Shown: piece after piece, positions 45,431 to 51,118 of the stretch
Numbering within the stretch: the stretch's first letter is position 1
Layout of the letters: each line of letters starts with the position of its first letter
Notes under the pieces: generated by a model
What the model was told of the DNA's origin: nothing
Database searches by the model: none
Seen by the model: only the letters and a program-made list of their open reading frames with translations
Program-made: the position numbers and the translations under genes
Assembly: GCA_900545345.1 (NCBI GenBank)
Contig: UQYQ01000006.1
Coordinates: 33,065 to 97,064, forward strand
Direction: 5' to 3'
Length of the DNA: 64,000 nucleotides
From: an uncultured Ruminococcus sp.
Lineage (GTDB): Bacteria > Bacillota > Clostridia > Oscillospirales > Ruminococcaceae

Positions 45431-46762
45431 ATGAGAGTACAAAGACTTATAAAAAGAGCTTTTACTTGCATTATAGCTTTGGCTTTAAGTTTCGGTATTT
45501 TTTCGGGGATATCATCTTCAAAAATAATAGAAAGTTCTGCTTCAAAGATTTCCGACGCTAAACAGAAGGTTGATGAATATCAGGCACAGCAGGATGAATA
45601 TGACCAACAGATAAAAGATACTGAGAACGATATCGCTAAGGAAGAAGAAAATCAAAAAGCCATTCAGAAGCAAATGGATACTGTCCAGAAAACAATTAAA
45701 AGCTTGGACGAGTATATTTCCGAGCTTCAGGGCAATATCGATAATCTGAACAGCCAAATCGACGAAACTCAAAAGCTCGTTGATACAAAGAAAACCGAGA
45801 TTGATACGGGAATAAGTGATTTCAAAAAACGGCTTCGTGCTATGTATATTGCAGGTAATGACTCGTATACATCTATAATTTTAGGCGCAGAAGACTTTTA
45901 TGATGTTCTCATGAAGGTCGAGCTCGTGAAAAGAGTTGCCGACCATGATAATAAGGTTATAGACGGTCTGGTTAAATTGAAAAATGAATACGAAGCGGCA
46001 GAGAAAAAGCTCGAAACTCAAAAATCCGATGTTGAAAAAGAAAAAGCCGCATACGATAAGCAAAAAGCCGCAAAGACTAAACAAAAAGAAAAGCTGAAGG
46101 CTTTATACGCTAAGAGTGCCGAGTCTAAAAAGGCTCTTGAAGAGGACAAGGCTGTTTATGAGAAAAAGAAAAGCGAAATAGCTAAAGAGCAGGAAGCCGC
46201 TGAGGCACAATGGCAGAAGCTTGTTGAAGAAGCTAAAAAGCGTGCCGCTGAAGAGAAAGCGGCAAGAGAAGCTGCCGAAAGGGCAAACAACGATACCCCA
46301 AGCGGTAATACAGAAAGAACTGACGGCGGGTCCTCTAAAGTGACAGGCAACTTTATTTGGCCTGTTCCGGGATTTTATAATATCACCTACGGCGTCGGCT
46401 GGCGTTGGGGTGCTTATCATGCAGGTATTGATATTGCTTCTAGCGGAATCAGAGGTGCACAGATTGTGGCTTCTGACGCAGGTACGGTTGTTCAGGCAAC
46501 AAATTCATGTCCTCATGATTATGGCAAGAACGGAAGCTGCGGCTGCGGCGGCGGTTTCGGAAGGTATTGTATCGTTGACCACGGCAATGGATATATGACC
46601 TTGTACGGACATATGGAAAATTGTATAGTAAGCGTAGGTCAGAAAGTAAATCAGGGCGAAACCTTGGGTTATGTCGGTTCGACAGGTTTCTCGACGGGTG
46701 CTCATCTTCACTTTGAAGTCAGACTTAACGGTGCGGCACAAAACCCTGAAAATTATGTATAA
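45431..46762 (+). CDS. Coiled-coil M23 peptidoglycan hydrolase (CwlO/EnvC-like)
   Basis: 443 residues. Signal peptide (about 1-35), a long coiled coil rich in Lys/Glu/Ala/Gln (about 38-285), a short Asn/Thr/Gly linker, and a C-terminal LytM/M23 domain with HAGIDIAS and HLHFEV zinc ligands. It carries an insertion rich in Cys and Gly (SCGCGGGFGRYC) also seen in other Clostridial M23 proteins. Directly downstream of ftsEX, so very likely its extracellular effector. Confidence 0.92.
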   Translation: MRVQRLIKRAFTCIIALALSFGIFSGISSSKIIESSASKISDAKQKVDEYQAQQDEYDQQIKDTENDIAKEEENQKAIQKQMDTVQKTIKSLDEYISELQGNIDNLNSQIDETQKLVDTKKTEIDTGISDFKKRLRAMYIAGNDSYTSIILGAEDFYDVLMKVELVKRVADHDNKVIDGLVKLKNEYEAAEKKLETQKSDVEKEKAAYDKQKAAKTKQKEKLKALYAKSAESKKALEEDKAVYEKKKSEIAKEQEAAEAQWQKLVEEAKKRAAEEKAAREAAERANNDTPSGNTERTDGGSSKVTGNFIWPVPGFYNITYGVGWRWGAYHAGIDIASSGIRGAQIVASDAGTVVQATNSCPHDYGKNGSCGCGGGFGRYCIVDHGNGYMTLYGHMENCIVSVGQKVNQGETLGYVGSTGFSTGAHLHFEVRLNGAAQNPENYV

Positions 46763-46782
46763 AATTAAATAAGATAAAAAAT

Positions 46783-46817
46783 CAGAACCATTCAATTGTT
46801 GAGTGGTTCTGTTTTTT
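46783..46817 (+). terminator. Terminator after the M23 hydrolase
   Basis: CAGAACCATTCAA pairs with TTGAGTGGTTCTG (13 bp, one G-U), loop of 2-3 nt, then TTTTTTATT. Confidence 0.9.
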
Positions 46818-46832
46818 ATTTCACCGATATTT

Positions 46833-46900
46833 TTTAGCGGAATTCTCGCTAAAAGTCAATGGCGGGTAATCCGCTAAGGTATAATAATATTGGTGATAAT
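46833..46900 (+). promoter_or_regulatory. Operator-promoter region of xre1 (copy 1)
   Basis: O1: TTTAGCG/CGCTAAA with a 7-bp spacer (46833-46853). O2: TGGCGG/CCGCTA with a 5-bp spacer (46860-46876). TATAAT at 46880-46885, so O2 lies in the promoter spacer. It is nearly identical to 47611-47678. A TTGACT box on the minus strand is preserved but points to no gene on the left. Confidence 0.75.
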
Positions 46901-46901
46901 T

Positions 46902-47102
46902 ATGTATGAACGAATTAGAAATCTGCGTATGGACAAAGATTTAAAACAGAGAGAAATTGCTGAAATTTTGCATTGCAGTCAAAGAACTTACAGTGACTAT
47001 GAATGTGGGGTTTCAGATATACCTACGGAAGTTCTTATCAAACTGGCTGACTTTTATAATGTATCGGTTGATTATATACTCGGTCGGGTTGATGAAAAAT
47101 AG
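46902..47102 (+). CDS. XRE-family regulator, copy 1
   Basis: 66 residues, almost only a helix-turn-helix: LKQREIAEILHCSQRTYSDYE (about 16-36) and the family ending NVSVDYILGRVDEK. It is about 75% identical to the protein at 47680-47880. The GGTGAT-N4-ATG start is shared with its neighbours; TTG 46890 and GTG 46893 are in frame but unlikely. Probably autoregulated through the operators just upstream. Confidence 0.9.
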   Translation: MYERIRNLRMDKDLKQREIAEILHCSQRTYSDYECGVSDIPTEVLIKLADFYNVSVDYILGRVDEK

Positions 47103-47108
47103 TTTTAA

Positions 47109-47591
47109 TTATAATATAAAATCATAATATTTAATTTTTGTGTTAATACTTTGAGCATATTTTTCTGCATATGATTTATTGCTTTGTTTTCCGAATACGA
47201 AGACTGTATCACCGTGATTAATCATGGTTTTGCAAGCGTCATTATGGCAATTTTCATGGTAACACTTATTCACGAAAATAACACTGTCTGCTTTTGAATG
47301 AACATCATAGTATCTGTTACGCCATTCTTCACACCAATTAAGACATTGTTCTTCGTATGGAATAACAATATGCAGATAAATTTTATTATAAAGTTTTAAA
47401 GCACAAATTATTTCTGCAGACCATAGAGGTATTCCAAATTCACAGTTTGTATAAAAATCAGTATAACCGCTGCAATATGCCTGCCAAATAATTTCAAGCA
47501 GTTTTTGTTTGATAGTAATACAAGTTTTTTCAGATTCGTTTCTATTTTTAAAGTATTTTTCATTATAATTTGATATGATTACACTAGTCAT
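47109..47591 (-). CDS. SLOG-family protein (DUF1273/YpsA-like)
   Basis: 160 residues. GYTDFYTNCEFGIPLWSAEI, IVIPYEEQCLNW, a central KADSVIFVN and the late INHGDTVFVFG follow the DUF1273 pattern (gallery of SLOG Rossmann proteins that bind nucleotide ligands). The usual SGGA-like loop reads TNCEFG, so ligand binding may differ. ATG 47591 is preferred over 47603 because GGTGAT then sits 4 nt upstream. Its promoter has an operator in the spacer. Confidence 0.75.
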   Translation of the reverse strand: MTSVIISNYNEKYFKNRNESEKTCITIKQKLLEIIWQAYCSGYTDFYTNCEFGIPLWSAEIICALKLYNKIYLHIVIPYEEQCLNWCEEWRNRYYDVHSKADSVIFVNKCYHENCHNDACKTMINHGDTVFVFGKQSNKSYAEKYAQSINTKIKYYDFIL

Positions 47592-47610
47592 ATATATCAC
47601 CATAAAATAT

Positions 47611-47678
47611 TTTAGCGGAATTCTCGCTAAAAGTCAATAGCGGGTAATCCGCTAAGGTATAATGATATTGGTGATAAA
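47611..47678. promoter_or_regulatory. Divergent operator-promoter region, SLOG gene and xre2 (copy 2)
   Basis: Minus strand: TTGACT (47632-47637), 17 bp, TAAAAT (47609-47614); O1 (TTTAGCG/CGCTAAA, 47611-47631) overlaps this spacer and the -10. Plus strand: TATAAT (47658-47663); O2 (TAGCGG/CCGCTA, 47638-47654) lies directly upstream in the spacer. One repressor could shut both genes. Confidence 0.8.
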
Positions 47679-47679
47679 T

Positions 47680-47880
47680 ATGTATGAACAAATGAGAGAT
47701 TTGCGTCTGGACAAAAATTTAAAACAGAGAGAAATTGCTGAAATTTTGCATTGCAGTCAAAGAAGTTACAGTGACTATGAACGAGGAGCTACGAATATAC
47801 CTATAGATATTCTTATTAAGCTTGCTGACTTTCATAATGTATCAATTGATTATCTGCTTGGGCGTGTTAATGAAAAATAA
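47680..47880 (+). CDS. XRE-family regulator, copy 2
   Basis: 66 residues. The helix-turn-helix LKQREIAEILHCSQRSYSDYE is nearly identical to copy 1, so both probably read the same TTAGCGG-type half sites; the C-terminal halves differ more. GGTGAT-N4-ATG start. ATG 47662 is in frame but lies in the promoter. Divergent from the SLOG gene. Confidence 0.9.
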   Translation: MYEQMRDLRLDKNLKQREIAEILHCSQRSYSDYERGATNIPIDILIKLADFHNVSIDYLLGRVNEK

Positions 47881-47919
47881 AAAAATCAGAGGGTTTTTAT
47901 ACTCTCTGATTTTTTATTT
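47879..47919. terminator. Bidirectional terminator between xre2 and xre3
   Basis: AAAAATCAGAG pairs with CTCTGATTTTT around a T-rich loop; T runs on both strands serve both converging genes. Confidence 0.85.
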
Positions 47920-48129
47920 CCAAAATTTTCGCTTGTCATTTGTTAAACCTGCAATATAATCAATAGAAACATTATAATGTTTTGCAAGGTTTACTATTAC
48001 ATCAAACGGAGGTATTCTTTCTCCCTTTTCGTATCGAATGTAACTGTTCTTGCTTATAAAAGCAATTTTTGCACATTCTGCTTGCGACATATCCATGTCT
48101 TGTCTCAAATCTCTTAATCTAGTATACAT
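47914..48129 (-). CDS. XRE-family regulator, copy 3 (diverged)
   Basis: 71 residues. Helix-turn-helix DMSQAECAKIAFISKNSYIRYE, ending NVSIDYIAGLTNDKRKFWK. Same architecture as copies 1 and 2 but a different recognition helix, so a different operator is expected. ATG 48129 follows AGGTGAT by 4 nt. An extended -10 promoter (TGTTATAAT on the minus strand, 48149-48157) drives it, overlapped on its upstream side by an operator copy. Confidence 0.88.
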   Translation of the reverse strand: MYTRLRDLRQDMDMSQAECAKIAFISKNSYIRYEKGERIPPFDVIVNLAKHYNVSIDYIAGLTNDKRKFWK

Positions 48130-48159
48130 GTTTATCACCTTATCCGTTATTATAACAAA

Positions 48160-48224
48160 TTACTCCATATGGGGTTGACATTGTACCCCATATGGAGTAT
48201 AATATAAGTACCCTGTATGGAGTA
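48160..48224. promoter_or_regulatory. Three-copy operator between xre3 and the RHH gene
   Basis: Consensus TACCCCATATGGAGTA: copy b exact at 48184-48199, copy c (TACCCTGTATGGAGTA) at 48209-48224, copy a inverted at 48160-48175. Centres are about 24-25 bp apart. The plus promoter is TTGACA (48175-48180), 17 bp, TATAAT (48198-48203): copy b fills its spacer, copy c covers the start site, copy a flanks the minus-strand -10. Confidence 0.8.
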
Positions 48225-48266
48225 CAAGACTCGATTTGCATATTAATTAATAATGGAGGAAAAAGA

Positions 48267-48467
48267 ATGAGTATAAAGAAAAACGATAAGAAGCATCTGG
48301 GCTTAACAATAAATCCGACATTGCATGCCAAGCTTAAATACATATCAAAATTTTACGGGCGTTCAATCAGCGGACAGTTTATTTTTATAATCAGACAATG
48401 CATAGCTGTTTTTGAAAAAAATCATGGGGTAATAGAGTATAATCCCGACAAGGAAAAGGAAAAATAA
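48267..48467 (+). CDS. Small ribbon-helix-helix (Arc/CopG-like) protein
   Basis: 66 residues. A basic start, a likely beta strand (HLGLTINPTLHAKL) and two helices (LKYISKFYGRSISGQFIFII) fit the RHH fold. ATG 48267 is 6 nt after GGAGGA; an in-frame ATG at 48192 lies inside the promoter. Divergent from xre3, with a consensus promoter under the three-copy operator. Likely DNA-binding; antitoxin or copy-control roles are possible but no toxin lies next to it. Confidence 0.75.
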   Translation: MSIKKNDKKHLGLTINPTLHAKLKYISKFYGRSISGQFIFIIRQCIAVFEKNHGVIEYNPDKEKEK

Positions 48468-48468
48468 A

Positions 48469-48500
48469 AAAACGAAGGAATTTGTCCTTCGTTTTTTGTT
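48469..48500. terminator. Terminator after the RHH gene
   Basis: AAAACGAAGGA/TCCTTCGTTTT, 11-bp perfect stem, 5-nt loop, T run on the plus strand and A run before it. Confidence 0.88.
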
Positions 48501-48534
48501 TTATTGAAATATTATTGAATTTGGGATTTTAGCA

Positions 48535-49254
48535 TCAGCAGGAAATAATATCTGACATATGGTTATAATAAGAATCATCAACGCTGACAGCTAAAGTTTT
48601 CGGATAGTCGGTTATGCCTTTGCCGATATTAGGGTTAAATTTTGAATAAACCAAATCGGCAGCAAAGAAAAACAATAGTACAATACAAATGCACACAGCC
48701 AGTCTTTTAGGAATTTTTTTAATCATATCATCTAATACGGGGCCGAGATAATAAATACCTAAGCACCCGCCGATACCGAAGAAAACAGCACCGAACAAAC
48801 AAACTCTTCCGTTGAGGTTCATTATATATTCACTGTAATCCCACCAGCGAACATCTCTGGTGTATTCAAAATACCAGCTGGTTATGTATTCAATAACTGT
48901 AGACAAAACGGCTATAATAAGGAATGTATTAAAAGGATTTTTTGAAATTTTCCTAGGCATAAGCAGGGTGAGTGTACCGCCGAATCCGTAAATAGGAAGC
49001 CAAGGACCGAAAAGCATACCTCTGTTGACAAAAACACCGTCGGTGATTAGGTGGAAAAACACTTCCCATGACCAGCCGATAAAAGAAAAGATGAAAAACA
49101 GAAGCACCACAGAGGTTGCAGAATATTTTCTTTTATATGTATGCTTGAGATTAGGCAGGTGAAGACTGAATTTATTTGCGTCGGAAAGCTTCATTGTCGG
49201 ATTTGTGCAGTCTAAATCAACAAGTTCGGTTTTGTCTTGTGTTTGATTTAACAT
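48535..49254 (-). CDS. CmpB-family membrane protein (putative ABC permease)
   Basis: 239 residues. FIGWSWEVFFHLITDGVFVNRG and GPWLPIYGFGG motifs place it in the ABC_trans_CmpB family (PF06541), with about six membrane helices after a 45-residue cytosolic start. No ATPase gene is adjacent, so a transport role is doubtful. AGGAGGC precedes the ATG; promoter at 49284-49312. Confidence 0.85.
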   Translation of the reverse strand: MLNQTQDKTELVDLDCTNPTMKLSDANKFSLHLPNLKHTYKRKYSATSVVLLFFIFSFIGWSWEVFFHLITDGVFVNRGMLFGPWLPIYGFGGTLTLLMPRKISKNPFNTFLIIAVLSTVIEYITSWYFEYTRDVRWWDYSEYIMNLNGRVCLFGAVFFGIGGCLGIYYLGPVLDDMIKKIPKRLAVCICIVLLFFFAADLVYSKFNPNIGKGITDYPKTLAVSVDDSYYNHMSDIISC

Positions 49255-49283
49255 AATAAAGCCTCCTTTAGTTTGTTTTATTA

Positions 49284-49312
49284 ATTATAACATAAAAAAG
49301 ATAAAAGTGCAA
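49284..49312 (-). promoter_or_regulatory. Promoter of the CmpB-like gene
   Basis: Minus strand: TTGCAC (49307-49312), 17-bp spacer, TATAAT (49284-49289). Confidence 0.75.
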
Positions 49313-49341
49313 TAATGTGTCGAAGAATGTTTCAATATATT

Positions 49342-49373
49342 ATTGTACTATTGATATAATACAATAGTACAAT
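49342..49373. promoter_or_regulatory. Perfect 12-8-12 inverted repeat, probable operator
   Basis: ATTGTACTATTG/CAATAGTACAAT separated by ATATAATA. It lies between two divergent promoters, upstream of the CmpB-like gene. The TAGTACA-type half site resembles those of GntR/YtrA-type regulators; no such regulator is in the window. Confidence 0.65.
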
Positions 49374-49429
49374 TCAATTGTCAACACTTTTTTGAAAATA
49401 TACGATATTAAGGTGAATTTTCGATTTTA

Positions 49430-49458
49430 TTGAAAACTTATGCAGAAAGTGATATAAT
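49430..49458 (+). promoter_or_regulatory. Promoter of the metallophosphoesterase gene
   Basis: TTGAAA (49430-49435), 17-bp spacer, TATAAT (49453-49458). Confidence 0.7.
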
Positions 49459-49545
49459 AAATAATGTATTTATTGAATTTAAAAAATTAAAAGCTTTGAG
49501 CATTGTAGAATAAATTTCGTATAAAAAGAAAGGAATCTCAAAAAT

Positions 49546-50745
49546 ATGATTTCGGTACTGTTAACTCCTATATATGCATTGCTGCTTATATATATAACAA
49601 GAAGAACGCTTCAGTGGATAGGTGCTTGTGTTAATCCGCTTAAAGCGAGATGGTTTACCATTGTGTTTTCAGCTATTATATTTCTGCTTGCCGTATCGCC
49701 GGTTATTGCATTTTTCATGCCGGATATAGGAGCATTGACCAGGATAGTAAGACGGACAAGCACATACAGCTTGGGTGTTTTGCTTTATGCGGTTATGTTT
49801 CTTGCTTTAGCGGATTTAGTTGCTTTAATTTTAAAGAAAACAAAATTCATTTCAAAGAATGTGGCAAAGTCCAAGAAAGCATTTATTATACTGGGGGTTT
49901 GCATTTGTCTTGCGACTTCTTCAATGAGCATATACGGGCGTATAAATGCATCGAATATAAAAACAAAGAATTACGATGTGACTATAGCCAAAGAATGTGC
50001 GGGGCATGATAAGCTTACGGTTGCACTTGTTGCGGATTTACATTTGGGATATAGTATAGGCCTTGAAATGATGGAGGATATGGTTTCAAAAATAAATGCT
50101 ATGAATGCAGATGTTGTAGTAATAGCAGGTGACATATTCGATAATGATTACGACGCAGTCTATCAGCCTGAAAAGATTATCGAATGTCTTAAAACAATTA
50201 AAAGCAAGTATGGTGTTTATGCATGCTACGGCAACCATGATGTTGAAGAGAACACGCTGGTCGGGTTTACATTTAAGTCTATTTACGCACCTACAAGCGG
50301 GAATGCAATGTACAGCTTTTTAGAAAAAGCAGGCATAAAGCTTTTACAGGACGAAAGTATTTTGATAGATAACAGTTTTTATCTTGCAGGAAGAATCGAT
50401 TATTCCAGGCCGGGAAGAGATGAGCCGAGAAAAACACCTAATCAGCTTTTATACGGACTTGACAAATCAAAGCCTGTAATAGTTATAGACCATCAGCCAA
50501 AGGAGCTGTCTGAGCTTGCACAGGCAGGAGTAGATTTAGACCTTTCAGGACACACACATGACGGTCAGATTTTTCCCGGAAATATAATGATAAATTTCTT
50601 TTGGGAAAATGCCTGCGGAAAGATGCAGAAAGACAACATGACATCAATTGTAACGTCGGGGGTAGGACTGTTTGGTCCGAACATGAGAACCTTTACTGAC
50701 AGTGAGGTTGTAAAAATAAATGTTAATTTCAGCAAAGAAAGTTAA
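49546..50745 (+). CDS. Membrane-anchored metallophosphoesterase (YkuE-like)
   Basis: 399 residues. Four or so N-terminal membrane helices (1-130), then a calcineurin-like phosphoesterase domain with all metal motifs: VADLHLG, GDIFDN, GNHD, DHQP and GHTHDGQ. Relatives act on lipid or UDP-sugar substrates (YkuE, LpxH-like); the substrate here is unknown. Monocistronic. Confidence 0.88.
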   Translation: MISVLLTPIYALLLIYITRRTLQWIGACVNPLKARWFTIVFSAIIFLLAVSPVIAFFMPDIGALTRIVRRTSTYSLGVLLYAVMFLALADLVALILKKTKFISKNVAKSKKAFIILGVCICLATSSMSIYGRINASNIKTKNYDVTIAKECAGHDKLTVALVADLHLGYSIGLEMMEDMVSKINAMNADVVVIAGDIFDNDYDAVYQPEKIIECLKTIKSKYGVYACYGNHDVEENTLVGFTFKSIYAPTSGNAMYSFLEKAGIKLLQDESILIDNSFYLAGRIDYSRPGRDEPRKTPNQLLYGLDKSKPVIVIDHQPKELSELAQAGVDLDLSGHTHDGQIFPGNIMINFFWENACGKMQKDNMTSIVTSGVGLFGPNMRTFTDSEVVKINVNFSKES

Positions 50746-50757
50746 AATGAAAATCAG

Positions 50758-50790
50758 AAAGCCTTAACCGAAACATGTTAAGGCTTTTGT
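50758..50790 (+). terminator. Terminator after the metallophosphoesterase gene
   Basis: Perfect 11-bp stem AAAGCCTTAAC/GTTAAGGCTTT, 8-nt loop, then TGTAT; moderate tail. Confidence 0.75.
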
Positions 50791-50996
50791 ATATTATATT
50801 CGATTTTAATTATATAGGTTCTTGTATTATGGGAAAGCCTTAATAGTCAAATAAATGAATTACTAGAAAGTGAAATAAATAACGCTTAGTAGAATCAATC
50901 TGTTAAGCGTTTGTTTTTATTATACTTATTGCAGTATTATTGCAACACTAAAACGACAAAAGCACGATAAATCGGCGTTCATCGTGCTTTTTTGTT
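50791..50996. terminator. Intergenic region with two more terminator hairpins
   Basis: AACGCTTA/TAAGCGTT (50881-50911) followed by TGTTTTTATT, with no gene between it and the terminator at 50758; and AAAAGCACGAT/ATCGTGCTTTT (50958-50991), an 11-bp perfect stem serving the tRNA on the minus strand. The source transcript of the first is unclear. Confidence 0.6.
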
Positions 50997-51071
50997 TGGT
51001 CTGCCCAGCGAGAATCGAACTCACATCAAAGGAGTCGGAGTCCTTTATTTTATCCGTTAAACTATGGGCAG
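50997..51071 (-). tRNA. tRNA-Arg (anticodon CCG)
   Basis: 75 nt including an encoded CCA. Acceptor CTGCCCA/TGGGCAG, anticodon stem AAGGA/TCCTT with loop CTCCGAC (anticodon CCG, reads CGG), T arm GTGAG-TTCGATT-CTCGC. It lies 47 nt downstream of metG on the same strand and may be read from the same promoter. Confidence 0.93.
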
Positions 51072-51080
51072 AAATTAAAT

Positions 51081-51115
51081 ATCCACTAGATTTTATTCGC
51101 AGCTAGTGGATATTG
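51081..51115 (-). terminator. Hairpin after metG
   Basis: ATATCCACTAG/CTAGTGGATAT, 11-bp perfect stem, then TTTAATTT on the minus strand. The weak tail may allow read-through into the tRNA. Confidence 0.6.
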
Positions 51116-51118
51116 TTT

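Noticed and set aside
46833..48500. Toxin-antitoxin locus
   Set aside because: Several small DNA-binding proteins are present, but no gene next to them looks like a toxin; the SLOG protein is not a known toxin family and lies on the other strand from both XRE genes that flank it.
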